NCBI GenBank assembly: GCA_965224275.1 | Contig: CBDCYR010000008.1 | Span: 124,001-188,000 of the forward strand | From: CAUZWH01 sp965224275 | GTDB taxonomy: Bacteria; Pseudomonadota; Alphaproteobacteria; SHVV01 | Direction of reading: 5' to 3' | Length of the DNA stretch: 64,000 nucleotides | In this document: piece after piece, positions 1 through 9,073 of the stretch | Numbering within the stretch: position 1 is the first letter of the stretch | Layout: every line of letters starts with the position of its first letter | Translations under genes and position numbers: made by a program | Notes under the pieces: model-generated | Told to the model about the DNA's origin: nothing | The model's database searches: none | What the model saw: the letters and a program-made list of their open reading frames with translations, nothing else

Positions 1-225
1 GCCAATGGCACGGCGCCACCACGCGCGGCCCCCGCAGAAAATGGATTGGTTCCGACCACCGCCGGTGACGTTATTCTACGGGTGCCCAAGACCAACGCCG
101 ATGATACCGAGTTGCGTCGTCGTCTCGCGAGCCGCATCGGCGCAATCGTGGTCGAAACCATGGCGCTCTCCCATCTCGACCGGGCCGCTGAAATCGAACG
201 CCGAGTCCGCGGGCTCACCGACTGA
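1..225 (+). CDS. C-terminal fragment of an unidentified protein
   Basis: An open frame runs from the first base to a TGA at 223-225, giving 74 residues without a start, so the gene begins outside the window. The fragment holds a short hydrophobic strand (GDVILRVPKTN) followed by an amphipathic helix and a charged C-terminal tail (EIERRVRGLTD). A strand plus terminal helix like this occurs at the end of SIS-type sugar-isomerase domains in RpiR regulators, but the resemblance is weak and I do not assign a family. It lies 96 bases upstream of, and in the same direction as, an amino acid binding protein gene. Confidence 0.45.
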   Translation, partial: ANGTAPPRAAPAENGLVPTTAGDVILRVPKTNADDTELRRRLASRIGAIVVETMALSHLDRAAEIERRVRGLTD

Positions 226-321
226 GGGTGGCGTATTACGCATAGCAGTCGGGCGTGCGCGCTGTTGACGGATACAACCGGTGGTGCAACCCTTCGCTAA
301 CCAATACGGGAGGACCCTATT

Positions 322-1170
322 ATGAAAATGTTGAAATCACTCTTAGGCGTGGCCGTTGCGACGGGCTTGCTGTTCGCGGTTTCAAGTGCGAAAGCAGCCG
401 ACGACACCCGTCAGGCGCTGTCGTCGGAAAGCGCTCTCGAAACGATTAAGAAACGCGGCGCGCTGCGCGTCGGTCTGGCCACGTTCGTACCCTGGGCCAT
501 GCGCGATAAGAACGGCAAACTCATTGGCTTCGAGATCGATGTCGCGACCAAATTAGCCAAGGATATGGGCGTTGAGCTCGAATTCGTTCCCACTGCATGG
601 GATGGCATTATCCCGGCTCTGATCGCCGGCAAGTTTGACGCCATCATCAGTGGTATGTCGATTACCTCGAAACGAAACCTCACGGTCAACTTTTCGAGGC
701 CCTATGCCAGCACGGGTTACATCCTGATGGCGAGCACCGATCGCGCCGACAAGAAGGGATTGAAATCCCTGGCCGACTTCAACAAGTCCGGCATTACGAT
801 TGCGACGCGGCGAGCATCGACCGGTGCGGTCGCGATGCAGCGCAACTTTCCCAAGGCAAAGTTGATCTACTTCGACGATGACACGCTTGCCTACCAGGAA
901 GCGGCCAACGGCAAGGTTGACGGCGTTTCCTCGACACCGCCGAAAGCGGCATTCGAGGTCGAAAAGCGTGGCGGCAAGCTGCGCGTCGTATCGCACGATC
1001 TGATGTCGCCAACGCGTGAGGCTTTTGCATTGCGCAAGGGTGACCCAGATGCGCTCAACTTCTTCAACAACTGGATACAGGAGCAGCAGGCCAGCGGTTG
1101 GTTGCAAGAGCGCCATGCCTATTGGTTCACCACGCGTGAGTGGGCCGGCATGGTTGGCGCCAAGAAATAA
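322..1170 (+). CDS. Polar amino acid ABC transporter substrate-binding protein
   Basis: 282 residues of the family 3 extracellular solute-binding type. Residues 1-26 form a Sec signal peptide ending in SSAKA. The mature part opens with the family pattern in which LRVGLATFVPWAM is followed by GKLIGFEIDVATKLAKDMG, then GIIPALIAGKFDAIISGMS. Length is typical. The start is supported by GGGAGG eight bases upstream. It would bind an amino acid or related zwitterion in the periplasm. The matching permeases lie just downstream on the opposite strand, so the transporter is divided between two convergent units. No ATPase gene of this type is present nearby. The ligand cannot be read from sequence. Confidence 0.9.
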   Translation: MKMLKSLLGVAVATGLLFAVSSAKAADDTRQALSSESALETIKKRGALRVGLATFVPWAMRDKNGKLIGFEIDVATKLAKDMGVELEFVPTAWDGIIPALIAGKFDAIISGMSITSKRNLTVNFSRPYASTGYILMASTDRADKKGLKSLADFNKSGITIATRRASTGAVAMQRNFPKAKLIYFDDDTLAYQEAANGKVDGVSSTPPKAAFEVEKRGGKLRVVSHDLMSPTREAFALRKGDPDALNFFNNWIQEQQASGWLQERHAYWFTTREWAGMVGAKK

Positions 1171-1194
1171 GAGAGCGAAAATCTATTAGCGATC

Positions 1195-1232
1195 GGGGGC
1201 CGCCCGGATTGGGTTGGCCCCCTTCTTTTTTC
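1195..1232 (+). terminator. Rho-independent terminator after the binding protein gene
   Basis: GGGGGCC at 1195-1201 pairs with GGCCCCC at 1216-1222, followed at once by a T-rich tract (TTCTTTTTT, 1223-1231). It sits 24 bases after the stop of the binding protein gene and before the convergent permease gene. Confidence 0.8.
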
Positions 1233-1251
1233 GATTCTTGATCACGCTGGG

Positions 1252-2139
1252 TTAGCGATGGACCTCGCTGCGCCGCTCGAGCCAGCCGAATGCCAGAGCA
1301 CAGCTGTAGCAAATGACGAAATACAGCAGGCCGACGAATATCCACACTTCGAACACCTGCGTCGTTGATATCGCGATCTCGTTGGCAAAAAAGGTCAGCT
1401 CCTGAATTGAGATCAGCGACACCAGCGACGAATCCTTAATCAGGATTATGAACTGGCCGGCCAGTGGCGGAATGACACGCTGCAGGGCCTGCGGCAACAC
1501 GACGTGAATCATCGTCTGAAAAGAGGTCAAGCCCACACTGGCGCCAGCCTCGAATTGAGCTTTTGGAATCGCCTGGATGCCCGCGCGGACGATCTCAGTC
1601 ACGTAGGCGCCGGAGAATAGCGACAGGCAGATCACGCCGGCGAGGAAATTCGAAAACAGTTTGGGCGGCGATGCCGTCCATTCGACGATGGTGACGGTGG
1701 TGGGCGATGCGCTTCTAATGAAATCGTCAACGCCCAGCAACGGCATGATCTGGCTGGAGATAAAGAAATAGAAGATAAAGATGAAAACCAGCGGTGGGAT
1801 GTTGCGTATCAGTTCGACATAGGCGCGGCTCAGCAACCGCGGGAAAAGCCGGGTGCTCGTGCGCATCACCCCCATGACGCCGCCGATTATCGCGGCAAAT
1901 AAAAGACTCCATGCGGCCAGGCGGATAGTTGTGAGAACGCCCAATACCAGCAGGTTGGGTACCAGATCGCCGGTGCTTTCGTCGCGACGGAAGAGGTAAC
2001 GCGGGATAACGCTCCAATCCCATTTATATGCCAGCACGGAATCGACCTGGTAGAAGACGTAAGCAATGAGAGCCGCGACGCTCGATAGAATGATGGCGTC
2101 GAGCAGTTTGAAGCGGCGTGTCGGAGAGAGCGGAGTCAT
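1252..2139 (-). CDS. Amino acid ABC transporter permease (second)
   Basis: 295 residues from the ATG at 2139; an upstream extension in the same frame would overlap the preceding gene. A membrane segment near residues 15-35 is followed by a large periplasmic loop, then the HisM/GlnP-type permease domain with the EAA loop (EAGASVGLTSFQTMIHVVLPQAL) contacting the ATPase. The stop of the upstream permease lies two bases before this start, so the two are translationally coupled and form the usual heterodimeric channel. The N-terminal insertion containing PRYLFRRDESTGDL is typical of the general L-amino acid type (AapQ/AapM-like). No ATPase follows. Confidence 0.88.
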   Translation of the reverse strand: MTPLSPTRRFKLLDAIILSSVAALIAYVFYQVDSVLAYKWDWSVIPRYLFRRDESTGDLVPNLLVLGVLTTIRLAAWSLLFAAIIGGVMGVMRTSTRLFPRLLSRAYVELIRNIPPLVFIFIFYFFISSQIMPLLGVDDFIRSASPTTVTIVEWTASPPKLFSNFLAGVICLSLFSGAYVTEIVRAGIQAIPKAQFEAGASVGLTSFQTMIHVVLPQALQRVIPPLAGQFIILIKDSSLVSLISIQELTFFANEIAISTTQVFEVWIFVGLLYFVICYSCALAFGWLERRSEVHR

Positions 2140-2141
2140 GG

Positions 2142-2978
2142 CTATTCCCGCCGCCGCACACGACGCTCTAGATAACCGACAAACACCGAAAGACTGATCG
2201 TAATAACCAGATACATCGCCGCAATCGTGAGCCAAACTTCGAAGCTCATGAAGGTATCGGCGATGATGTTACGCCCTTCGGTTGTGAGGTCGAACAGAGC
2301 GATCACGCTAACGATGGCCGAGTGCTTGATCAGATTTATCAGCACACCTGTCATCGGCGGTAACATGAGCGGGACCGCCTGCGGCAAGACGACATAGCGA
2401 TAAGTATTTGCGCGGCTCAGGCCGACGCTGGCGGACGCCTCCCATTGGCCGCGTGGCACCGAATTAATGCCGGCGCGGATAATCTCCGAGGCGAATGACC
2501 CCTCGAAGAAACTCAGGCACAGCACGCCGGTCCAGAAACGATCGACTCCAATGATCGGTGAAATGACGAAGTAGAACACCAGCATTTGCACCAGCAGCGG
2601 CGTGTTCCGAACCGCCTCAAGATAGATCTTGCCCAGGATCTGGCCGGATACCGAATCCGACATGCGCAGCAACGCAGTGAGGAGACCGATCGCGATCGTC
2701 AGGATCATCGAGTAGATCGAGAGCTCGATCGTCGTGACCAGCCCGGTCATCAGGGGGCCCCAAATCAACTCGCCATCGATCACCTGCCAAAAGAATTTTG
2801 GCATGCGGTACCATTGCCAGTTGTAGCCCATGGATTCGGCGCCGCGAACCGTCAACCAGATCAAGCCGCCTGCGAGAACAACGAACTGGAAGACATCGAA
2901 CGTCTGGCTTTGCCACCACTTGGCACGCGGCAACGCCAGACGTTCCGGTAGCTCACCTCTGACGACGCCGACAGACAC
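2142..2978 (-). CDS. Amino acid ABC transporter permease (first)
   Basis: 278 residues starting at a GTG with GGAG nine bases upstream. It has a cytoplasmic N-terminus, a membrane segment near 25-45, a periplasmic stretch (YRMPKFFWQVIDGELIWG), then the GltK/HisQ-like permease core. The EAA loop reads EASASVGLSRANTYRYVVLPQAV. It is the first gene of a two-gene unit with the next permease and faces away from the metallolyase gene at 3110, with a 131-base divergent gap. The periplasmic binding protein is the convergent gene at 322-1170. Confidence 0.88.
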   Translation of the reverse strand: MSVGVVRGELPERLALPRAKWWQSQTFDVFQFVVLAGGLIWLTVRGAESMGYNWQWYRMPKFFWQVIDGELIWGPLMTGLVTTIELSIYSMILTIAIGLLTALLRMSDSVSGQILGKIYLEAVRNTPLLVQMLVFYFVISPIIGVDRFWTGVLCLSFFEGSFASEIIRAGINSVPRGQWEASASVGLSRANTYRYVVLPQAVPLMLPPMTGVLINLIKHSAIVSVIALFDLTTEGRNIIADTFMSFEVWLTIAAMYLVITISLSVFVGYLERRVRRRE

Positions 2979-3109
2979 GTGTTACTTCTCCTAGGCCGCG
3001 AGCCGCTTCTCCGTTCGACACAACTTACGCTGTGACTAGCGGCAATGCGCGCCCATTATAGGTAATCCCACGCAGCTTCGCTGATACCCTCCGATTACGA
3101 GCCCATCAA

Positions 3110-4426
3110 ATGACCGATACCCACCAAATCACCGCCGATGATCGGCATGCCGTTGCCAGCGTCAAGACCCGCATCGACGCCAAGATGAAAAGGTTGCGCG
3201 ACATCGTTCCAGCGGTGCTTGATCTATCGTGCCGAGAATGCGTTCTGCCCTCCACCTATGGGCATACGCTTGGTGACAAGAACGATCTCCTGGGATTGTC
3301 CCACGAGTTCGGTTTCGAAGATCTGGTCGTCGCCAACTTCTTCGACTTCCCCAATGTCGACGTTCAGTTCGTTCAAGATCTATCGGTCCGCCAGGTTAAT
3401 CGCGACGGCCTGTTCGCCTTCGTCGTTGAACCGTGGAATACCAGTGCGGCTGCCATTGAGCCCAGCTACGGCATGCAGCAAGTGCTCAACGCGGGTATCC
3501 CAAATGTCATCTTTGATCTGGCGGTGGCTCCGAGCAACTTGGCGCGCCAGGGAAGGTCTTGCGAACAGGCCTTGTTGGATATCGAACGCAGTTTCACGTT
3601 CATGCGCGAACGCCTTCCGGCCGAGACAGAGCGGCGTGGGCGCATTTACGCGAACATTGCCGATTTCTTCGACGTCTTTGATGAAGACACCGACCAGCTC
3701 CTTCGCGTTCTCAAACTGTTGGCCGCCAAGCAGATCGATACATTGATGTTTGAAGATACCCGCGGCACCCATTTTCCATTTCAAACCGTGGAAATCGTCG
3801 CGCTCCTGCGGCGATATTTCCCCGCCCCGCGCAAGATCCTGGTGCATCCGCATGCAGCCAACGGTCTCGAAGATGCGACTGTGATCGACGCATTGCTCGC
3901 CGGCGCCGACGGATTGTGGGCCGCATTCACCCCGCATGCGGCACAAATCGGGCACGCCAGTTCACTGATGCTGCTGTCCAACTTACTGCGGGCCGGCAAT
4001 CCCCACGTCGAAAAGTTGTTCGAGGTATCGAGGCTAACGCCGATCGCAGAACAGATGTGGAAGATCCATACCCGCGAGGGCATCGACAAAGACCAACCGG
4101 TGGTGGGCGAACGCGCCTACCGCTACTATATCGACCGGCTGTTCGAGCAGACAGACAAAGAGTGTGATTTGCCACCTGCAAGAATTGGCAGCAAACCGCG
4201 TTGGCGCCTGACCCCGGCCTGGTCACCGCCTTACACCATCGCGCGGCGCCTTGAAGAGCTCGGCTATTCGCCCGCGATTGTTGAAAACGCCGAACTGTTA
4301 CAGGCAATGCGCGAAGTGATGTCGGATGCCAATGTCGATGGGCGTCATGCCCGGTTCGAGACATCCGAGGAGGTCTCTGCAGCTGTCACCGAGGCCCAGC
4401 GTCGGCTCGAAAGCCGAAACAGCTAA
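3110..4426 (+). CDS. DRE-TIM metallolyase (HMG-CoA lyase / pyruvate carboxyltransferase-like)
   Basis: 438 residues. The first strand carries LDLSCRECVLP, the family's R-E pair. NVIFDLAV and FEDTRG follow in mid-protein, and HPHAANGLED near residue 246 gives the two metal-binding histidines of an HxH motif. This is the fold of HMG-CoA lyase, isopropylmalate synthase and homocitrate synthase, which make or break C-C bonds next to a carboxylate with a divalent metal. At 438 residues it is longer than HMG-CoA lyase (about 300) and lacks the LeuA regulatory domain, so the substrate is unknown. Its place beside an amino acid importer suggests it acts on a derivative of the imported compound. No strong ribosome site precedes the ATG. 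Confidence 0.75.
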   Translation: MTDTHQITADDRHAVASVKTRIDAKMKRLRDIVPAVLDLSCRECVLPSTYGHTLGDKNDLLGLSHEFGFEDLVVANFFDFPNVDVQFVQDLSVRQVNRDGLFAFVVEPWNTSAAAIEPSYGMQQVLNAGIPNVIFDLAVAPSNLARQGRSCEQALLDIERSFTFMRERLPAETERRGRIYANIADFFDVFDEDTDQLLRVLKLLAAKQIDTLMFEDTRGTHFPFQTVEIVALLRRYFPAPRKILVHPHAANGLEDATVIDALLAGADGLWAAFTPHAAQIGHASSLMLLSNLLRAGNPHVEKLFEVSRLTPIAEQMWKIHTREGIDKDQPVVGERAYRYYIDRLFEQTDKECDLPPARIGSKPRWRLTPAWSPPYTIARRLEELGYSPAIVENAELLQAMREVMSDANVDGRHARFETSEEVSAAVTEAQRRLESRNS

Positions 4427-4475
4427 CGTGGCAATGCGTTTTTTTGGTTTGGTCATACCGGACTTGATCTCCTTC

Positions 4476-4559
4476 GAACCGCGTATGCGGTTCTGAAACC
4501 CTTTGCATCCACGAACACGGGCAAAAGCCGGTGTTCCTAGACCCCGCGTCAAGCGCGGG
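4476..4559. repeat. Cluster of three hairpins, intergenic palindromic repeat
   Basis: Three inverted repeats follow one another in a non-coding gap: GAACCGC/GCGGTTC (4476-4482 with 4487-4493), GAACAC/GTGTTC with an inner GGC/GCC (4513-4536), and CCCGCG/CGCGGG (4543-4548 with 4554-4559). This arrangement resembles small palindromic intergenic repeats common in alphaproteobacterial genomes. It may also help end transcription between the convergent metallolyase and demethylase genes. No clear T-run follows on the plus strand. Confidence 0.5.
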
Positions 4560-4649
4560 CTGACAAAAAATGCCTGATATGACAACAATTCTGAGCACGC
4601 CAGTGGCCTGGTTGTCGCTTCAAGGCACGCCTACGCAAACCCGCCGCCC

Positions 4650-5954
4650 TCAAAACGCAGCGTCGCGACCGTCCGCAGTGGCGACCTCGCGGGCGCTGGG
4701 ATTTACCGATTCGCGGAATGGGATCTCGACGATCTCACCGTTGACCGGCTGGCCTTGGGTTTCAGCGTAAATATCCGGCAAATGAATCTTGAGTTTGGTA
4801 CCGATCTCACGGCTCTCCCAAGGGACATGGCCCATCGCGATATTGGTGTTGAGTTCGGGTGAGTACCAGGGCGACGTGATGTAGCCGAACGGGTCGACGC
4901 CGTCGGCCGCCGAGATCGACCAGAAGTCCGGCGCGTATTCGTCGATTGGTTTGCCGCCCAGCTTAATACCAACCAGGACTAGCTTGAACGGTGGGTTGCC
5001 CGCTTCAACCTGGGCGCGCACCTCTTCAAGCCGTGCCTTGCCTATATAGTCGGCCGTTTTCTTGCGCGGCACCTGGTAGCCGAGGTTGCATTGGAAGGGT
5101 GAGGTTTCGGCGTCCATGTCCTGGCCCCATGAGAGGATCCCGGCAGCGATACGCCGGTGGTGCGCAGGCGCGATGACCATCAATTTATGCGCCTTACCGG
5201 CTTCAAGAACCGCGTTCCACATATCCTCGGCGTGCAGCGATGCATCGCGCAAATAGATCTCGTAACCCTTCTCGCCGGAGAAGCCGGACTGCGAAATCAT
5301 CACGTCGTGGCCGGCAACTTTGGCTTCCATCAGACCGTAATAGGGGATGTCATGGACGCCGGGACCGACCAGGTCGGCCATCAGAGCCTCAGACTTTGGA
5401 CCCTGGATCTGCACCGGGCAGACGTCGATCTCGTTGATCTCAACGTCGAATTTCTTGCCAACGTTGACACCCTGCAACCAGAACATGATGTCGGAATCAG
5501 CGAGGCTAAACCAAAACTCGTTCTTGCTTAGCCGCAGCAGCACCGGATCGTTGAGAATACCGCCCTGCTCGTTACAGAGAATGACGTACTTGGCGTGCAT
5601 CGGTTCGATCCGCTTGGCATTGCGGGTGATCACGAAGTCGACCAATGCTTCGGCGTCGGGTCCGATCACCTGGATTTGGCGCTCGACCGCGACGTTCCAC
5701 ATCGTCACGTGATTGACGAGCGCGTCGTATTCGACCATTGCGCCGCCGTTCTCGGGTTTGACGTAGCCACGCGGGTGGTAAATGCGGTTGTAAACCGTGG
5801 CTCGCCAACATCCGGCTTCAATCGATAGGTGCCAATAAGGCGACTTTCGCACCCGCGTTGAAATCAGCAATTCCACGGGTGTCGGACCGCTTTGGCGCAA
5901 ATTGATTGGAACACGGCGATCGCTTTGATCGACGCTGGTGATCTGGTTGGTCAT
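4650..5954 (-). CDS. GcvT-family tetrahydrofolate-dependent demethylase/aminomethyltransferase
   Basis: 434 residues, longer than glycine cleavage T protein (about 370), nearer in size to folate-dependent O- or S-demethylases such as DesA/LigM and DmdA. Seen: MVEYDALVNHVTMWNVAVERQ near the N-terminus, GGILNDPVLLRLSKNEFWFS, SQSGFSGEKGYEIYL (folate-binding region) and a C-terminal barrel with YITSPWYSPELNTNIAMGHVP. A good ribosome site (AGGGAG) precedes the ATG. It is the last gene of the minus-strand unit that starts at the desaturase gene. The likely reaction is moving a methyl group from an N-, O- or S-methylated substrate to tetrahydrofolate. I cannot tell which substrate, and no glycine cleavage partner (GcvH, GcvP) is present. 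Confidence 0.75.
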   Translation of the reverse strand: MTNQITSVDQSDRRVPINLRQSGPTPVELLISTRVRKSPYWHLSIEAGCWRATVYNRIYHPRGYVKPENGGAMVEYDALVNHVTMWNVAVERQIQVIGPDAEALVDFVITRNAKRIEPMHAKYVILCNEQGGILNDPVLLRLSKNEFWFSLADSDIMFWLQGVNVGKKFDVEINEIDVCPVQIQGPKSEALMADLVGPGVHDIPYYGLMEAKVAGHDVMISQSGFSGEKGYEIYLRDASLHAEDMWNAVLEAGKAHKLMVIAPAHHRRIAAGILSWGQDMDAETSPFQCNLGYQVPRKKTADYIGKARLEEVRAQVEAGNPPFKLVLVGIKLGGKPIDEYAPDFWSISAADGVDPFGYITSPWYSPELNTNIAMGHVPWESREIGTKLKIHLPDIYAETQGQPVNGEIVEIPFRESVNPSAREVATADGRDAAF

Positions 5955-6060
5955 GGCTGTTACTCCCTGAACGATAGCGCCACAACGGGATACGCCCGAT
6001 ATTGGGGCGAACTAGATCACCCGTATTCGCGGGTGGCAATTGTTGAATCGAGGTGGAGAG

Positions 6061-8166
6061 TTATTCGGCTGGTGCGGCCACGGTTTGATCGTCGACGCGG
6101 CTAAAGACCGGTGCCGTCGCGGTGAGTTCGTCGAGTGGGATATGGCAGGCAACACGGTGGTGTTCGCCGATTTGGTGTACGGGCGGGACTTCGCTTTCGC
6201 AGATCGCGCCAATCTTGCGCGGGCATCGGGTGTTGAACGGACACCCTTTGGGCGGGTCAAGCGGACTCGGCAGCGCACCCTCCAACACGATCTCGCGTTT
6301 TTCGATCGCCGGGTCGGCGATCGGTACCGCCGATAGAAGGGCTTCGGTATAGGGGTGATAAGGCGGGTTAAACACCTCGTCCGTGGTGCCTTGTTCCATG
6401 ATCTGGCCGAGATACATCACAACGATACGGTCTGCCAGGTAGCGCACGACGCTCAGGTCATGGCTGATAAAAAGTAGTGTCGTGCGGTGTTCACGCTGAA
6501 TGTCCATTAGCAGTTCGGTCACCGCTGCCTGCACGGATACGTCGAGCGCGGAGACCGGCTCATCTGCTACGACCATCGAGGGATTACCGGCAAACGCCCG
6601 CGCAATGCCGATGCGTTGTTTTTGGCCGCCGGAAAGTTGACGAGGCCGCCGCTTGGCAAAATCACGCGGCAGTTTGACGAGGTCCAACAAACGAAGCACG
6701 CGTTCGCGGACCTTGGCGGGATCCTTCTCGACGCCGAACTTCCTGATCACGCGTCCGATTTGCGTACCGATGGTGAGGCTCGGGTTGAGGGTGTCGTTTG
6801 GATTTTGAAACACCATCTGCAGCGAACTCAGCTGCTTCTTCGAGCGGCCCTGCACCGGTTGTTGACCGACCTCGTCACCATCGAAATTGAGCTGCCCGCT
6901 GGTCGCCGTTTCGAGCCCCATCAATACTTTGGCAAAGGTCGATTTGCCGCAGCCGGATTCGCCGACGATCGCTACCGTTTCACCGCGACGCGCGGTAAAG
7001 TCGAGCGATTCGTTGGCCTTGACGTAGCGTACCGAACGCCCAGAGATCATCGCCGCAATCGAGCGATCATGGATCGGGTAATACTTCTGCATGTCCGTGA
7101 CGCTGAGCACAGCTTCACCGACTTCGATGGGCTCGTGAACTTGGACGTCGCTGGAATCGATTGACCAATCGATCTGTCCCAGACGGGCACATCGGGCGTT
7201 GTGAGGCGGCGCGCCGTTGGCGGCTACAATCGTTTCAACCGCAATGTCGCCGGTGCCACACGAAGCCTGCTCGAAGTGGCCGCAGCGGGGCCCGAAATTA
7301 CAGCCCTGCGGGCGCTCGTGTGGCAACGGGAGTTGGCCGGGAATCGGGATTAAGGGATGCGCTGTTTTGTCGGTGCTGGGCAGCGGGATGCAGTCGAATA
7401 ATCCGTGCGTGTAGGGGTGTTGCGGTGCTTTGAAAACGGCCTCGATGGATCCTTCCTCGACCGCTTCGCCTGAATACATCACGGTCACGCGATCGCATAC
7501 TTCGCGGATTAAGCCCAGATTGTGCGAGATGTAGATCATCGCGGTGCCGTATTTACGGCTGAGATCGGCGATCAGTTCAACGATTCCTGCCTCGACCGTG
7601 ACGTCGAGAGCGGTGGTGGGCTCATCGAGTAACAACAAGGCCGGATTGGATAGCAACGCCATGGTGATGACCACGCGCTGCTGCTGACCGCCGGAGATCT
7701 GATGCGGATAGGCGTCCATGATCCGCTCGGGATCGGGCAAGCGGACGTCGGCGAGCACTTGTTTGACCCGCTCGGCCGCTTCGGCATCGCTTGCGCCATC
7801 GTGAATCATCGGCACTTCTTTGAGCTGCTTGCCGATCGTCAAGCTCGGATTCAACGCCGCCATCGGCTCTTGGTAGACCATGGCAATCTCCGAGCCGCGC
7901 AGTTTGCGCAGCTCTTCGGTGCCGAGCTTTGCGAGATCGCGTCCCTTGAACTTGATTGAGCCGCCGACGATGTCGCCGTTGTTGCCGAGATATTGCATGA
8001 TCGCCATCGCGACTGTCGACTTGCCGCAGCCGGACTCGCCAACCAAACCCACGCTCTCGCCGGCATCAACGGTGAGCGAAAAGTCGATCACAGCCGGGAT
8101 TTCACCGGCCCGCGTAAAATAGGAAATGCAGAGGTCGTCGATCTCAAGCAGAGGAGCGTCGGCCAT
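6061..8166 (-). CDS. Fused dual ATP-binding protein of a peptide/nickel-type ABC importer
   Basis: 701 residues containing two complete ATPase domains, a DppD-DppF (or OppD-OppF) fusion. Domain 1: Walker A GESGCGKST at 43-51, signature ISGGQQQR, Walker B LLLLDEPTTALD, then an oligopeptide-type C-terminal extension with cysteines (CNFGPRCGHFEQASC) that in relatives can bind an Fe-S cluster. Domain 2: a second GESGCGKST, LSGGQKQR, VVADEPVSALD, and its own extension with CPFNTRCPR. It powers the permeases encoded immediately upstream (12-base gap). Fused forms are common in Alphaproteobacteria. Confidence 0.93.
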   Translation of the reverse strand: MADAPLLEIDDLCISYFTRAGEIPAVIDFSLTVDAGESVGLVGESGCGKSTVAMAIMQYLGNNGDIVGGSIKFKGRDLAKLGTEELRKLRGSEIAMVYQEPMAALNPSLTIGKQLKEVPMIHDGASDAEAAERVKQVLADVRLPDPERIMDAYPHQISGGQQQRVVITMALLSNPALLLLDEPTTALDVTVEAGIVELIADLSRKYGTAMIYISHNLGLIREVCDRVTVMYSGEAVEEGSIEAVFKAPQHPYTHGLFDCIPLPSTDKTAHPLIPIPGQLPLPHERPQGCNFGPRCGHFEQASCGTGDIAVETIVAANGAPPHNARCARLGQIDWSIDSSDVQVHEPIEVGEAVLSVTDMQKYYPIHDRSIAAMISGRSVRYVKANESLDFTARRGETVAIVGESGCGKSTFAKVLMGLETATSGQLNFDGDEVGQQPVQGRSKKQLSSLQMVFQNPNDTLNPSLTIGTQIGRVIRKFGVEKDPAKVRERVLRLLDLVKLPRDFAKRRPRQLSGGQKQRIGIARAFAGNPSMVVADEPVSALDVSVQAAVTELLMDIQREHRTTLLFISHDLSVVRYLADRIVVMYLGQIMEQGTTDEVFNPPYHPYTEALLSAVPIADPAIEKREIVLEGALPSPLDPPKGCPFNTRCPRKIGAICESEVPPVHQIGEHHRVACHIPLDELTATAPVFSRVDDQTVAAPAE

Positions 8167-8178
8167 AGGGCTGCTTTC

Positions 8179-9063
8179 TTAATCGCGTAGGGAGATTTCG
8201 CGCAATCCGTCGGCCAGAAAATTGAACCCCAATATCAACGACGAGATCGCAACGCAGGGGAACAGGGTCATGTGTGGAAACGCCATGGCCATCTGCCGGG
8301 TTTCGTTGATCATGCCGCCCCAATCGGGATCGGGTGGCGGTAGACCGAGGCCAAGGAAGCCGAGCACGCCAATGGTGATAATGACGTAACCCATGCGCAG
8401 GCAGCCATCAACGATGAGCGGGCCGCGGGCGTTGGGCAGGATCTCGATCAGCATGATATGCCAAGACGATTCGCCACGAGTCTGGGCTGCCGCGACATAG
8501 TCGCGGTTGCGCAAATCCAGCACGAGCCCGCGCACAATGCGCATGATGCCCGGCGCGCTCGCGAACGTAATCGCGATGATGATGTTGATTCCCGACGCGC
8601 CGATCGTCGCGATGATGATGATGTAGAGCACCAGGACCGGAAACGACAGGATGATATCGGCGATCCTCGACAAAACGTCGTCGACCCAACCACGCAAATA
8701 GCCGGCCGCCAGGCCCATCAGGATACCAACCACGTAGGCCGTGATCGTGGCCAGCGGCGCATAGATCAAGACCGTTCTTGAACCCCAGATAATGCGCGAA
8801 AGGATGTCACGGCCAATGTGATCTGCCCCCAACCAAAAAGTCCCTCCTTTGGCGTATTCAGTTCCAGGTGGCGCGAACGGTTGCAGAGTGGCATTCGGTT
8901 CGAACGGCGCCAGCACGGGCGCCAGGAGTGCGACAAGAACCCAAAACACGACGATCCCGGTCCCGACCATGCCGACCATACTCTCACGCAGTAGGGCAAA
9001 GCTTTTTAACGCGCGCAGAAACGCGCTCGCGTGGGGGGTCGAGGGGAGGGTTTGATCGGTCAC
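8179..9063 (-). CDS. Peptide-type ABC transporter permease, DppC-like
   Basis: 294 residues. An N-terminal cytoplasmic tail leads into a membrane segment (MVGTGIVVFWVLVALLAPVL), then GTFWLGADHIGRDILSRIIWGSR, the hallmark of DppC/OppC subunits, and the permease core with EAA-type loop (GESSWHIMLIEILPNA). It pairs with the DppB-like subunit upstream, 10 bases away. The N-terminal methionine sits close to a TGA of the upstream gene, fitting a translationally linked operon. Confidence 0.9.
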   Translation of the reverse strand: MTDQTLPSTPHASAFLRALKSFALLRESMVGMVGTGIVVFWVLVALLAPVLAPFEPNATLQPFAPPGTEYAKGGTFWLGADHIGRDILSRIIWGSRTVLIYAPLATITAYVVGILMGLAAGYLRGWVDDVLSRIADIILSFPVLVLYIIIIATIGASGINIIIAITFASAPGIMRIVRGLVLDLRNRDYVAAAQTRGESSWHIMLIEILPNARGPLIVDGCLRMGYVIITIGVLGFLGLGLPPPDPDWGGMINETRQMAMAFPHMTLFPCVAISSLILGFNFLADGLREISLRD

Positions 9064-9073
9064 CGCGGCGCGC

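Noticed and set aside
5..268. Open frame of 87 codons at the left edge
   Set aside because: It is out of frame with the better-supported frame ending at 225, which runs from base 1 without interruption; its product is rich in Arg, Pro and Ser like other shadow frames.
2586..2951. Plus-strand open frame within the permease gene
   Set aside because: Antisense shadow of the permease; composition (many Arg, His, Gln) is typical of the complementary frame of a GC-rich gene.
4427..4450. T-run after the metallolyase gene as a terminator
   Set aside because: Seven T's occur at 4439-4445 but no stable stem directly precedes them.
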